From Achromobacter sp. MFA1 R4 (GTDB lineage: Bacteria > Pseudomonadota > Gammaproteobacteria > Burkholderiales > Burkholderiaceae_B), in contig NZ_LT707065.1 in assembly GCF_900156745.1 (NCBI RefSeq), positions 868,001 to 932,000 on the forward strand: DNA of 64,000 bases, given 5' to 3'. The number at the start of each line of letters is the position of its first letter. Positions within the stretch are counted from its first letter, which is position 1. The notes under the pieces were generated by a model that was not told where the DNA came from, did not search any database, and saw nothing but the letters and a program-made list of their open reading frames with translations. Positions 33,873 to 44,900 of this stretch are shown piece after piece. Made by a program: the position numbers and the translations under genes.

Positions 33873-34235
33873 ATGGCCATCCTGCGCTTTCCATTCGAAC
33901 CCGACGCACGCGGCCGCAGCCGCGTCGCGGACGACGCCACGCACGTGCGCGACATGATCGAGCAGGTGCTGTTCACCGTGCCCGGCGAGCGCGTCAACCG
34001 GCCGGACTTCGGCTGCGGCCTGCTGCAACTGGTGTTCGCCCCCAACAGCGACACGCTGGCCGCCGCGGTGCAGATGAGCGTGCAGGGCGCGCTGCAACAG
34101 TGGCTGGGCGAACGCATCGCCGTGGAGTCCGTGGACGTCTCGCACCGCCACGCCACCCTGCAGGTGGACGTGCAATACGTCCTGCGCCAGGGCCAGCAGC
34201 GTCGGCTGGCGCGCTTTACGCGGGATCTGCCATGA
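33873..34235 (+). CDS. Baseplate wedge protein gp25-like
   Basis: A 120-residue GPW/gp25 family protein, the baseplate component that nucleates sheath assembly. Diagnostic segments are HVRDMIEQVLFTVPGERVNRPDFGCGLLQLVF (read in parts) and GALQQWLGERIAVESVDV. The EFxR-like handshake region is replaced by NRPDFG, as in other eCIS gp25 proteins. The stop overlaps the next start by 4 bp. Confidence 0.92.
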   Translation: MAILRFPFEPDARGRSRVADDATHVRDMIEQVLFTVPGERVNRPDFGCGLLQLVFAPNSDTLAAAVQMSVQGALQQWLGERIAVESVDVSHRHATLQVDVQYVLRQGQQRRLARFTRDLP

Positions 34236-36688
34236 ACCGCCAATTCCGCAGCGCCCATCCGCGCCGGCTACAGTTGCTGCGCGCCCAGCAGCCGCCTGGC
34301 GACAACGGCATCGCCTTTGTCGAGATCGACGCGACCGACCAGCGCACGCTGCGCGTGGTGTGCGTGCATCCGGTGGCGGGCATCGGCCGCGCCCACGTGC
34401 GCATCGAGGGCGGCGCGCGCATCCGCGGCATCGCGCTGGCGGCGGACCCGGTGCTGTCGGGCAACGAGATCCGGCTGACCGTGGACAAGGCGGGCGACTT
34501 CTCGTGGTACACGCTGGCGCTGGTCAACCCGGCCGATCCGGACGCGCCCGCGCCGGGGTTCGACCTGTGCCTGTCCACCATCGAGATCAACTTCAAGGCG
34601 GGCTGTCCGTCGGAGTTCGACTGCGCCGATACCCATGCCTGCGATCCGGCCGTGCCCCCCGAACCGCTGCTGGACTACCTGGCCAAGGACTACGACAGTT
34701 TCCGGCGGCTGATGCTGGACCGTCTGTCGCAGAGCATGCCGGACTTCACCGAGCGCAGCCCCGCGGATTTCACCGTGGCGCTCGTGGAAACCCTGGCCTA
34801 CGCGGCCGATCATCTTTCCTATGCGCAGGATGCCGTCGCCACCGAGGCGTACCTGGACACCGCGCGCCGCCGGACCTCGCTGCGCCGCCACGCGCGGCTC
34901 CTGGACTATCCCCTGCACGACGGCTGCAACGCGCGCGTCTTCGTCGCCATCGAGGCCAACGCGCAGGGCGACGGCAAGGCCGTGCCCGCCGGCACGCCGC
35001 TGCTGACCAGTACCCCCGAGGCCGCGCTGAGCGCGCCCGTGCGCCGCCGCGATGCGCTGGACGGGCTGCCGGCGGCCGGCGTGGAGGTCTTCGAGACGCT
35101 GCACGACCTGACGCTGCACGCCGCCCACGGCCGCATCCTGCTGCATGACTTCGCCGATCCCGCGTACTGCCTGCCCCGGGGTGAGACGCAGGCCGCGCTG
35201 GTGAACGACCCGCCGCTGGCGCTGGCGCGCGGCGACGTGCTGGTGTTCGAGGAAGTCCTGGACCCGCTGACCGGGCGCACGGCCGACGCGGACCGCGCGC
35301 ACCGGCATGCCGTGCGCCTGACCGAGACGCGTGCAGGCCGCGACGACCTGACCGGCACCGACCTGCTGCGGGTCGCGTGGCACCCCGACGACGCGCTGCC
35401 CTTCCCCTTGTGCGTCAGCCAGGAGTTCGACGAGGGCGGCGCGCTGGTCAAGCGCGCGGTGTCCGTGGCCCGCGGCAATGTCGTGCTGGCCGACCACGGC
35501 ATGCGGCGCGACTGGACGCCCTTGCAGCCGGACGCCGCGACGGCGCGCGACGCATTCGCCGCGCGGCCCTACCGCCCCCGCCTGCCCGACACGGGCCTGG
35601 CCTGCGCCGAGCCCTACCGGCATGACCTCGCCGTGTCCGCCGCGCTGCCCGCCGGCGCGGCGCTGGCGCAGGACCCGCGCCGCGCTCTGCCCAGCGGCAT
35701 GACGCTGCAGGCGGATGACGCCAATCAGCCCGGCGACGTGCCCGCCCCGGCCAGCCAGCCCTGGTCGCCGCAACGCAGCCTGTTGTCCAGCGCCCGCGAT
35801 GCGCGCGAGTTCGTCGTCGAAACGGAAACCGACGGCGCCGCGTGGCTGCGCTTTGGCGACAACCGTTACGGCGCCGCGCCCGTGCCCGGCGAGCGCCTGC
35901 TGGCGCGTTACCGGCTGGGCGGCGGCCCCGGCGGCAACGTGGGCGCGGACGCCATCGGGGCACTCGTCACCGACGACCCCGGCCTGATGCTGGGCGTCGC
36001 GCGGGTGCGCAATCCCCTGCCCGCGCAGGGCGGGGCGGCGCCGGAGCCCGCCGACGCGATCCGGCTCAACGCGCCCGAGGCCTTCCGCGTGCAGGAGCGG
36101 GCGGTCACCGCCGACGACTATGCGCGGCTTGCCGAGCGCCATCCGCAGGTCCAGCGCGCGGCGGCCCGGCTGCGCTGGACGGGTAGCTGGCACACCGTCT
36201 TCCTGACCGTGGACCGGCGCGGCGGCGCGGCCGTGGATGCGCCTTTCCGGGCGACCATGCGGGCGTTCATGGAACGCTTTCGCCTGGCTGGGCAAGACCT
36301 GGAGTTCTCCGATCCCGTCCACGTGCCGCTCGACATCCTGCTGCGCGTGTGCGCCGCGCCCGGCCACTTCGCCTCGGACGTCAAGGCGGCGCTGCGCGAT
36401 GTCTTCACGTCCGGGCTGGACCGCGCGGGCAGGCCGGGCTTCTTTCATCCGGACCGCCACACCTTCGGCACGCCGCTGGCGCTGTCGGCGGTGATGCACG
36501 CCGTCATGGCCGTGCCGGGCGTGGCCTCCGCGCGCGCGGAGCGCTTCCAGCGCTGGGGCCGCGAGCCCGCCGGCGAGCTGGACACCGGCCGCATCCTGGC
36601 CGCGCCGCTCGAAGTGCTGCGCGCCGACGGCGATCCGAATTTCCCTGAAAACGGCCGCATCGACTTCCTCGTGGAGGGCGGATCATGA
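34232..36688 (+). CDS. Baseplate wedge protein gp6/J-like (Pvc11-like)
   Basis: An 818-residue putative baseplate assembly protein. Residues 135-230 have the wedge core LDYLAKDYDSFRRLMLDRLSQ and ALVETLAYAADHLSYAQDAV, then YLDTARRRTSLRRHARLLDY. The C-terminal third has the J-like fold (ESFRVQERAVTADDYARLAE-type segment, VPLDILLRVCAAPGHF, HPDRHTFGTPLALSAV). Together with the next gene it should build the iris-like wedge ring of the baseplate. ATGA overlaps lie on both sides. Confidence 0.88.
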   Translation: MNRQFRSAHPRRLQLLRAQQPPGDNGIAFVEIDATDQRTLRVVCVHPVAGIGRAHVRIEGGARIRGIALAADPVLSGNEIRLTVDKAGDFSWYTLALVNPADPDAPAPGFDLCLSTIEINFKAGCPSEFDCADTHACDPAVPPEPLLDYLAKDYDSFRRLMLDRLSQSMPDFTERSPADFTVALVETLAYAADHLSYAQDAVATEAYLDTARRRTSLRRHARLLDYPLHDGCNARVFVAIEANAQGDGKAVPAGTPLLTSTPEAALSAPVRRRDALDGLPAAGVEVFETLHDLTLHAAHGRILLHDFADPAYCLPRGETQAALVNDPPLALARGDVLVFEEVLDPLTGRTADADRAHRHAVRLTETRAGRDDLTGTDLLRVAWHPDDALPFPLCVSQEFDEGGALVKRAVSVARGNVVLADHGMRRDWTPLQPDAATARDAFAARPYRPRLPDTGLACAEPYRHDLAVSAALPAGAALAQDPRRALPSGMTLQADDANQPGDVPAPASQPWSPQRSLLSSARDAREFVVETETDGAAWLRFGDNRYGAAPVPGERLLARYRLGGGPGGNVGADAIGALVTDDPGLMLGVARVRNPLPAQGGAAPEPADAIRLNAPEAFRVQERAVTADDYARLAERHPQVQRAAARLRWTGSWHTVFLTVDRRGGAAVDAPFRATMRAFMERFRLAGQDLEFSDPVHVPLDILLRVCAAPGHFASDVKAALRDVFTSGLDRAGRPGFFHPDRHTFGTPLALSAVMHAVMAVPGVASARAERFQRWGREPAGELDTGRILAAPLEVLRADGDPNFPENGRIDFLVEGGS

Positions 36689-39600
36689 CCGCACCCGCCG
36701 ACTGTGGCTGCTGCGCCGGCCAGCCCGCCCTCACGCCGGACACGCTGGCCAATCCGCCTGGCCAGCCCGCGCTGCGGCTGCGCGTCGGCACCCACGGGCG
36801 ATTCCTGGCCAGCCTGACCGCGGATCTGGCGCGCGCGCCGGATCTGGCGGCGCTGACCACGCGCGACCGCGACGATCCCGTGATGGCCCTGTTCGACGCC
36901 TGGGCCGCCGTCCTGGACGTGCTGGCGTTCTACCAGGAACGCATCGGCAACGAAGGCTATCTGCGCACCGCGACCGAGCGCCGGTCGGTGCAGTCGCTGG
37001 CGCGCGCCATCGGCTACGAACTGCGGCCCGGCGTGGCCGCCACGACCTGGCTGGCGTTCACGCTGGAGACCGCGCCCGGCGCGCCGCCGCGCGCGCGCGT
37101 CGAGCCCTGGACACGCACGCAAAGCGTGCCCGCGCAGGACGAACGGGCCCAGACCTTCGAAACCCTGGCGGCCGTGGAAGCCCGCGCGGCCTGGAACGCG
37201 CTGGAACTGGCGTGGCTGGAACCCACGCCGCCCCGCTTCGGCGCGCGCACGCTGTGCCTGGCGGGCGCCGCCACGCGCCTGAAGCCCGGCGACGCGGTGC
37301 TGATCGTGGGCGACGAGCGGGCGCGCGACCCGGGCAACGAGAACTGGGATTTCCGGCGCGTGACGCAGGTGCGCGAGTTCGTGCCCGGACCGGGCGAAGA
37401 CGGCGCGCCGGCCTACACGCTGATCTCGCTGGAACGGGGCCTGGGCAGCGCGCAGCCGCACGTACAGCCCGCGCGGCGCAACGCCCGCTGCCACGCGCTG
37501 CGCGCGCAGGCCCGGCTGTTCGGCTACAACGCGCCCGATTGGCGCGCGATGCCCGCCACGCTGCGCGCGGCCTACCTGGGCATGGCCGACGACGCCAAGC
37601 CGTCGTTCAGCCAGTTCCCGCAGTGGCCGGGCTTCACCCTGGCCGACGTGTCCGACCCGCCGGGCGGCAGCGGTCCCGGCGCCGGCCTGTATGGCGAGTA
37701 CTACCGGGGCCGCACGTTCAGCGAACGGATCATGACCCGCACCGATGCGCAGGTCGATTTCCATTGGGCGGCGGGCGGGCCCGGCGACGGCGTGCCCGCC
37801 GACCATTTCTGCGTGCGCTGGACCGGCTGGGTGCGCGCGCCCGCCAGCGGCAGCTACACCTTCCACGTCACGGCCGACGACGGCGTGCGGCTCTGGCTGG
37901 ATGGCGATCTGCTCATCGACCAGTGGCGCGAGCAGTCGCCCACTGAATACGCCGCCAGCGCGCGCCTGACCGCCGGACGCAAGCACGACATCCGCCTCGA
38001 CTACTACGAGGCGGGCGGCGACGCCACGATCGCGCTGGCCTGGTCCGGGCCGGGCCTTGCGCGCCAGACCATCCCGGCGGCCAGCCTCTACCCCGCCGAC
38101 GTGCATGGCGTCCACCTGGACGCCAGCCATCCGAAATGGGTCGCGGGCGGCTGGGCCGTGCTGTCCATGCCCAATTACGAAGAGCTCTACCGCATCGCCG
38201 ACGCGACGCCCGACGCGCGCACCGGCTTCGCGCTGGCCGGCCCCACCACCCGGCTCACCCTGCGCGGCGAGCGCGTGCGGGAGCAGTTCAACGACGCCCT
38301 GCGCGAGACCACCGCCTATGGCGAATCCGAACCGCTGGACTGGGGCCAGCGGCCCGCCTCCGGACTGACGCAAGGTCATGCGCTCACGCTGGCGGCTTAT
38401 GAGCCCGACCTGCCCGAGGGCCGCGTGCTGGCGGTGTCGGGCCTGGTCCTGGACGAGGCCGACGCGGCCAACGCCGCGCCCCGCGAGCGGCTGCTGCGCG
38501 GCGATCCGCTGGCCGGCGTGCGCGTGGCGCGCGACCGCGCCAGCGCGGAACTGGAATTCGAGGACGGCGCGCGTGCCGCCGTCACGCTGGCCGAGGCCAG
38601 CGACATCGTGCGCATCCAGCGCAACGACAGCGCGGGCGGCCGAACGGCGCTGCTGCTGGACGCCGACCTGGCGCACGCCTATCTGCCCGCCACGGTGCGC
38701 ATCAACGCCAACGTCGCGCCTGCCAGCCACGGCGACAGCCGGCAGATGCGCATCCAGCCCGAGGTGCTGGGCAGCGGCGCCGGCAACCGGGCGTTCCAGC
38801 GCTTCACGCTGCAACAGGCACCCCTGACCTTCGTGCCCGCGCCCACCGCCAGCGGCGCGGCGAGCAGCCTGGAGGTCCGCGTGGACGGCCTGCTGTGGAA
38901 CGAAGCGCCGCGCATCACGGCGTTGGCGCCCGGCGACCGCGCCTATCTCCTGCGGCTGGACGACAGCGGCGGCGCGACGGTGCAGTTTGGCGACGGCCTG
39001 CACGGCGCGCGCCTGCCGTCCGGGTCGGGCAACGTAGAGGCGCGCTACCGCGTCGGCCTGGGCCGCGAAGGCAACGTCGCGCCCGGCCAGCTCAGCGTGC
39101 TGCTCACGCGCGCGCCCGGCGTGAAGGCGGTGACCAACCCGCAGGCCGCGACCGGCGGCGTCGATCCCGAGGCCGGCGACGCCGCGCGCCGCAATGCGCC
39201 GCTGCGCGTGCGCACGCTGGACCGCATCGTCTCGCTGCGCGACTTCGAGGATTTTGCCGCCGCGTTCACCGGCATCGGCAAGGCGCAGGCGATGTGGCTG
39301 TGGGACGGCGAAACGCGGCTCGTGCACCTGACCGTCGCCGGCGAGGACGGCACGGCGCTGGACCCGGCCGAGGCGCTCTACCGCAACCTGCTCGCGGCCA
39401 TCGACGCGGCGCGTCCGCCCTACCAGCCCTTGCGGGTCGCGCCTTGCCGCTACCTGGATTTCGGGGTGCGGGCGGGGCTGGGCATCGATCCCCGGCACGA
39501 GGCGCCGCGGGTGCTGGCCGCGGCCCGCGACCGCGTGCTGCAGGCGTTCGGCTTTGCCGCGCGCGCCTTCGGCCAGCCGGTGCATGGCGGGGAAGTGCTG

Positions 39601-39810
39601 GCCGTGTTGCAGGGCGTGGACGGCGTGCAGTGGGTCGACCTGGACGCGCTGGTGCTCGCCGAGGGCCTGGACGGGAGCGCGGCGCGGCGCAGCGCCGGCC
39701 CCGACGCCACCCTTCCCGCCCGCACGGCGCGCTGGCAACAGGGCAGCCTGCGGCCCGCGGATCTGCTGCGCCCGGATCCGGCCGGCATCCTGCTGACGGA
39801 GCGCACATGA
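36685..39810 (+). CDS. Second large baseplate wedge protein with internal PA14 domain
   Basis: A 1041-residue putative baseplate assembly protein. The N-terminus has DCGCC and the wedge motif LFDAWAAVLDVLAFYQERIGNEGYLRTA (read in parts). Residues about 334-471 are a PA14 domain: GLYGEYYRG at its start, FCVRWTGWVRAPASGSYTF, then HVTADDGVRLWLDGDLLIDQ and LDYYEAGGDATIALAW. Wedge strands resume afterwards and end with the J-like RIVSLRDFEDFAAAFTGIGKAQ. PA14 domains usually bind carbohydrate or mediate adhesion, so this one could display a binding module on the baseplate rim. It overlaps the genes on both sides by 4 bp. Confidence 0.88.
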   Translation: MTAPADCGCCAGQPALTPDTLANPPGQPALRLRVGTHGRFLASLTADLARAPDLAALTTRDRDDPVMALFDAWAAVLDVLAFYQERIGNEGYLRTATERRSVQSLARAIGYELRPGVAATTWLAFTLETAPGAPPRARVEPWTRTQSVPAQDERAQTFETLAAVEARAAWNALELAWLEPTPPRFGARTLCLAGAATRLKPGDAVLIVGDERARDPGNENWDFRRVTQVREFVPGPGEDGAPAYTLISLERGLGSAQPHVQPARRNARCHALRAQARLFGYNAPDWRAMPATLRAAYLGMADDAKPSFSQFPQWPGFTLADVSDPPGGSGPGAGLYGEYYRGRTFSERIMTRTDAQVDFHWAAGGPGDGVPADHFCVRWTGWVRAPASGSYTFHVTADDGVRLWLDGDLLIDQWREQSPTEYAASARLTAGRKHDIRLDYYEAGGDATIALAWSGPGLARQTIPAASLYPADVHGVHLDASHPKWVAGGWAVLSMPNYEELYRIADATPDARTGFALAGPTTRLTLRGERVREQFNDALRETTAYGESEPLDWGQRPASGLTQGHALTLAAYEPDLPEGRVLAVSGLVLDEADAANAAPRERLLRGDPLAGVRVARDRASAELEFEDGARAAVTLAEASDIVRIQRNDSAGGRTALLLDADLAHAYLPATVRINANVAPASHGDSRQMRIQPEVLGSGAGNRAFQRFTLQQAPLTFVPAPTASGAASSLEVRVDGLLWNEAPRITALAPGDRAYLLRLDDSGGATVQFGDGLHGARLPSGSGNVEARYRVGLGREGNVAPGQLSVLLTRAPGVKAVTNPQAATGGVDPEAGDAARRNAPLRVRTLDRIVSLRDFEDFAAAFTGIGKAQAMWLWDGETRLVHLTVAGEDGTALDPAEALYRNLLAAIDAARPPYQPLRVAPCRYLDFGVRAGLGIDPRHEAPRVLAAARDRVLQAFGFAARAFGQPVHGGEVLAVLQGVDGVQWVDLDALVLAEGLDGSAARRSAGPDATLPARTARWQQGSLRPADLLRPDPAGILLTERT

Positions 39811-41909
39811 ACACCCGACTCGATGCCGATGCCCTGATGGCCCTGCTGCCGGCCTTCTACCGCGAACGGGACGCGGCCGCCGGCGGGCCGCTGCGCGCGC
39901 TGCTGGACGTGCTGGCGCGCCAGGGCGCGCTGCTCGACGCGGACGTGGACCGGCTCTACGACAACTGGTTCATCGAGACCTGCGACGACTGGGTGGTGCC
40001 TTACCTGGGCGACCTGCTGGGCGTGCGCGCGCTGTATCCGGTCGGCGCCGCGTTCTCGCCCCGCGCGCTGGTGGCCAACACGCTGCGGCTGCGCCGCCGC
40101 AAGGGCACGGCCCTCGTGCTGGAGGAGCTTGCCGCCGACGCCACCGGCTGGCGCAGCCGCGTCTCGGAGTGCTTTGAACGGGTCGCCACCACGCAGCACG
40201 TCAACCACCCGCGACCGCACGCGCTGCGCACGCCGGACCTGCGCCAGTCGCGCGCGATGGAGCGCGTCGATGGCCCGTTCGGCGCCGAGCTGCACACCGC
40301 GGACGTGCGCGCGCTGCCCGCCGGGCGCTACAACCTGCCCAACGTCGCCCTGTTCCTGTGGCGGCTGCAGTCGTACACCGTGCAGCGGGGCGACGCCGCC
40401 CGCGCCACGACGCTCGACGGCTTCTACACGTTCGATCCGCTGGGCGGGGATGCGGCGCTTTTCAACCGTCCGCGCACCGAGACCGACATCGATCATCTGG
40501 CCGAGCCGATCAACGTGCCCGAACCCCTGTCCTGGCGCGACCTGCATGCCGAGCTGGAGGCGCGCCGCCAGGCGCTGACCGACGGCGACGCCCCGCCGCA
40601 AGGCTGGTTCGCCGATGGCGGCCCCGGCCCGGTCGTGCAGGTCTGGCTGGACGGCCAGCCCGTGCCCGCCGAACACCTGGTGATTTGCGACCTCGCGCCC
40701 ATCCCCGGCGTCGTGCCCGAGGAATGGCGCCGGCCCGATGCGGCCTTGCTGGTCCGGGCCCGCAAGCCCGGCCGCCCCGACCGCAGCTTTCCCGACGCGG
40801 GCGGCGTGCTGGTGGGCCTGGACCCGCGCCGCGGCCGTCTCGCGCTGCCGCCGGGCGCTTCCGCGCAATCGGTGCAAGTGCGTTATGCGTACGGCTTTCC
40901 CGGCGACATCGGCGCCGGACCGTACGACCGGAGCGCTTCTGCCGAAGACCTGCCGGACGCGCCGCCCGCCGAGCCCTTCGACATCCAGCTGCGCGTGCCC
41001 TCGGCCGCGACGCCCACGCTGGCCGCGGCGCTGACCGCCGTGCAGGCGGGCCAGCGCACGCGCATCGTGATCGACCACGACAGCACCGAAGCCATCGCGC
41101 CCGACCTGGTCCTGCCCGACACGTTCCTGACGATCGAAGCCGCCCCGCTGCGCCGGCCGGTATTCCGGGGCGACTGGCGGCTGCGCGGCAACGCCAGCAC
41201 CCGCCTGCTGCTCGACGGCCTGTTGCTGGACGGCCGCCTGCGGCTGGACGGCGCGTTGCGGTCGGTCGCGCTGCGCCACTGCACGCTGGTGCCGGCGCGG
41301 GGCGGCCTGCGTCACACGGGCGCCGCGCCCGAACTGGATCTCGCCCTGACCCGCTGTCTCTGCGGCCCGGTGCGCAGCGCCACGCCGCTCGCCTCGGTGC
41401 AAATCGACGCCTGCCTGATCGACGCGCAAGGCAGCGCCGCGGCCGCAGTGGACGTGGACGACAGCGCCCTGCGCATCCTGGCCAGCACGCTGTTCGGGCG
41501 CGTGGCCGCCGGCCGGCTCGACGCCTCCAACACCCTGTTCGGCGCGCCGGTCTCCATCAACCGCCGCCAGGAAGGCTGCGTGCGCTACTGCCACGTTCCC
41601 CTGCCGTCGGTCACGCCGCGCCGCTACCGCTGCCAGCCGGACCTCGTCATGCAGGACCTGGGCGCCGCGGCCGCCAGGCGCGCGGCGGCGCGCGTCGCAC
41701 CGTCCTTCACCTCCACGCGCTTCGGCTCGCCCGCCTATGGCCAGCTGGCGCGCAGTTGCGCGGCCGAGATCCGCGCCGGCGCGGACAACGGCGCCGAGAT
41801 GGGCGCCTGGAACTTCCTGCTGCAAGCCCAACGCGAAGCCAACCTGCGGCAGGCGCTGGACGAGTATCTGCGCTTCGGACTCGAAGCGGGATTGATCCCC
41901 GTGAACTGA
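39807..41909 (+). CDS. Tail protein I-like baseplate protein with beta-helix extension
   Basis: A 700-residue protein. Residues 1-150 resemble phage tail protein I/gp7-like wedge tips: LMALLPAFYRERDAAAGGPL, LYDNWFIETCDDWVVPYLGDLLG, LRLRRRKGTALVLEELAADATGW (read in parts). Residues about 400-610 are a repetitive right-handed parallel beta-helix-like stretch (LRGNASTRLLLDGLLLDGRL, LRHCTLVPARGG, LFGRVAAGRLDASNTLFG). Such helices are typical of tail spikes and receptor-binding or glycan-binding modules. It may connect baseplate to host attachment. Function beyond baseplate location is inferred. Confidence 0.78.
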   Translation: MNTRLDADALMALLPAFYRERDAAAGGPLRALLDVLARQGALLDADVDRLYDNWFIETCDDWVVPYLGDLLGVRALYPVGAAFSPRALVANTLRLRRRKGTALVLEELAADATGWRSRVSECFERVATTQHVNHPRPHALRTPDLRQSRAMERVDGPFGAELHTADVRALPAGRYNLPNVALFLWRLQSYTVQRGDAARATTLDGFYTFDPLGGDAALFNRPRTETDIDHLAEPINVPEPLSWRDLHAELEARRQALTDGDAPPQGWFADGGPGPVVQVWLDGQPVPAEHLVICDLAPIPGVVPEEWRRPDAALLVRARKPGRPDRSFPDAGGVLVGLDPRRGRLALPPGASAQSVQVRYAYGFPGDIGAGPYDRSASAEDLPDAPPAEPFDIQLRVPSAATPTLAAALTAVQAGQRTRIVIDHDSTEAIAPDLVLPDTFLTIEAAPLRRPVFRGDWRLRGNASTRLLLDGLLLDGRLRLDGALRSVALRHCTLVPARGGLRHTGAAPELDLALTRCLCGPVRSATPLASVQIDACLIDAQGSAAAAVDVDDSALRILASTLFGRVAAGRLDASNTLFGAPVSINRRQEGCVRYCHVPLPSVTPRRYRCQPDLVMQDLGAAAARRAAARVAPSFTSTRFGSPAYGQLARSCAAEIRAGADNGAEMGAWNFLLQAQREANLRQALDEYLRFGLEAGLIPVN

Positions 41910-41934
41910 GCCCCCTGTCTTCGGGAACAACACC

Positions 41935-44900
41935 ATGAAAGCCGATCTCAGCCGCCTCACTTTCGACGCCGTCCGCCGCTACCGGGCCGTGCGCATGCAG
42001 CAGGGCCGCGTGCAGATGGACGCGGACTGGAACGAGCAGCAGGACATCCTGAACCGCCGCATCGAAACCGAAACCGCGGACACCGTCGGCGCCGTGGGCG
42101 TGCCGCTGGAAGCGCCGGGCTTCGCGTTGGCGCCCGCGGGCAAGGACCTGTCGCTGTCGGCCGGCCGCCTGTATGTCGACGGCCTGCTCTGCGAGAACCC
42201 GCAAGCCGCCACCGTCGCCAAGCAGCCCGACCTGCCGCCGACCGCGTCGCCCGTGCTGCCGGCCGGCGCCTCCGCCTTGCCGCTGCCGCCGCCAGGACTC
42301 ACGCCCGCCGACATCGATGGCGTCGTGGTCTTCGGCGCGGGCGGGCAAACCGCCCCGCCGCCCGAGGGCATGTATCTGGCCTACCTGGAAACCTGGCAGC
42401 GCCACCTCTGCACGCTCGACCTGCCGCCCGGCGACACCAGCATGCGCGAGGTCGCGCTCGGCGGCCCCGACACCGCAACCCGCGAAAAGACGATCTGGCA
42501 GGTCAAGCTGATGCAAGTCGGCGCCCCCGACGCCGCCCTCACCTGCCTGTCGGCGCTGCCCACGTGGGATGCGCTGACGGCCGCGCCCGACGCACGCATG
42601 GCCGCGCGCGCCGAGGCCAGTGTGCCGCCCAAGACCCCCTGCCAACTGCCGCCCGACGCGGGCTACCGCCTGCTGGAAAACCATCTGTATCGCATCGAGA
42701 TCCACCAGGACGGCGCGGGCGCGGGCAAGGCGCGCTACAAGTGGTCGCGCGAGAACGGCAGCATTCTGTCGCGCGTCGTGCGCTGGCTGGACGATCCCGT
42801 GGCCAACGAGTTCGAGGTGGCCAGCATCGGCCGCGACGACGTGCTTGCCATCGCCGCGGGCTGCTGGGTCGAGTTCCTGGACGACACGCATGAATTGCTG
42901 GGGCAGCCCGGTCCGCTGGCGCAGGTCGTGCGCACCGACGGCAACACGGTGACGATCGACCCGGCCAGCGTGATCGGCCATGCGCTGGACGCGGCGCGCT
43001 TTCCGGCCAATCCGCGCGTGCGCCGCTGGGACGGCGTGGCCGAGATCACGCCCGCGCCCATCGGCAGTCCGAACGCCGGTTGGGTCGAATTGGACCAGGA
43101 CGGCATCGAGCTCAAGTTTTCCCCGGGCCGCCTGCGCGTCGGCGACTATTGGCTGATTCCCGCCCGCACGGCCACGGCGTCCATCGAATGGCCGCAGGCG
43201 CCGGACGGCAAACCCGCCTTCAGCCCCCCCGCGGGCATCCTGCGCGCCTACGCGCGGCTGGCCCTGCTGCGCTGGCAGGGCGGCGCCTGGACGGCGGTCA
43301 GCGACTGCCGGCCGCTGTTTCCCGCGTTGACCGAACTCACGCAGCTGTACTACGCGGGCGGCGACGGCCAGAGCGTCAAGCCCAATCCCGCCATGACGCC
43401 CGACGTGGTGGCGCTGCCGTCCGACCTGCGCGCAGGCGTGGCAAATGGCAGCCGCCCCGTCGCCGGCGCGGTGGTGCGCTTCAGCGTGGACGCGGGCCGC
43501 CTGCCCAACGGCACCGCGACACAGGACGTGCCGACCGGCCCGGATGGCGTCGCGGCCATCTCCTGGTCGCTGGCCTGCGACCCCGCGCGCCCCGTGCAGC
43601 GCGCCACGGCCCAGCTCCTGCTCGCCGGCCAGCCCGCACCCGACCGCTATCTGCCCCTGCGCTACACCGCGTCGCTCGCCCTCGCCGCCGAAGTCGCCTA
43701 CGACCCGGCCGGCTGCGCGGACCTCCTGGCCGAGGAGGCCTACACCGTGCAGGCCGCGCTGGACGCGCTGTGCCGGCGCACACATGGCGGCGGGTGCTGC
43801 CTGACCGTCGGCCCGGCGGGCGACTTCCCCACGCTGGACCGCGCGCTGCGCACGCTGATCGGACAGGACCGGCTCGACATCTGCCTGTGCCTCACGCCGG
43901 GCGAACACAAGTTGGAGGAAGATCTCATCATCAAGGGGCCGCGCGTGCGCCTCCTTGTGCACGGCTGCGGGCCGGCCAGCCGCCTGATGCTGGACGAGCG
44001 CGCGTTCGGCCTGGACGGCTTTACCAGCGTCGCCCTCGCCGACCTGGCCATCGCCCGGCGCGGCCAGCCCAGCGCCATCGCCTTCAGTGGGTGCGCCGAG
44101 CTGCGGCTCTCGCGCGTCGACTGCGTCGGTCCGGCGGGCCCGGGCGCAAGCCTGGTGCGCGTCCAAGGCAGCCGCCGCGTGCACATCGACACCTGCCGCC
44201 TCGTCGCCGCGGGCCGCGGCACCGCCGAACGCCACGACTTCCTGTTCACCCGCGCCCCCACGCTGGCGGCATTGAAGGCGGCGCTGGCGCCGGAGTCGGT
44301 GCTGGACGATGACGACGACCGCGCGGCCCTGGCGCTGGCGCGCCAGCCCATCGACGCGCGCAAGGCCATGACCACCGAGATAGCCGCCCTGCTGCGCGCC
44401 AGCACCGCCGGCAATGCCCTGACGATGAACCCGCGCATCCAGTCCGCGCTGACGGTCCTGGCCACCCACCTCAGCCGGGAAGCGCCGGCGGCCAGCCGCT
44501 TGCGCCCCGCCATCGCCGCGCTGGCGGCCGCCCTGCTGGCCGATCCGCTGTCCTGCGCGCTAGCGCTCGCGGACAACGACGCCGACACCACGCTGCGCGA
44601 CAACCGGCTGCGCGGCGGCATCGCGCTCTTCGCGGAATCGGGCGACTTTCCCGAGCTGACGGTAGACCAGCTCAAACTGCTGGGCGGCGGCATCCGCACC
44701 GGCAAGATGGTGCCGCAAGGCGAAGGCACGCTGACGCTGCAGAGCAATCAACTGTCCAGCATGCGGCTGGGCGCCGAAGCGGCCCGCGCCATGCTGACCA
44801 TCATCCAGACCGGCGGCGAGTTCGCCGCGTGGCGCTGCCTGCGCGCGGCGGACAATGCGCTGGAAGCCTACAGCCACTTCCCGGCATTCGACGCAGCCGT

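Noticed and set aside
36445-39738. Very long open frame on the opposite strand of the wedge gene (about 1100 codons), and similar ones at 9309-11744, 18541-21207, 39450-44469 and 49716-51470
   Set aside because: These are antisense shadows expected in DNA with GC-rich third positions. They are Arg/Ala/His-rich, have no ribosome sites and lie opposite firmly identified genes.
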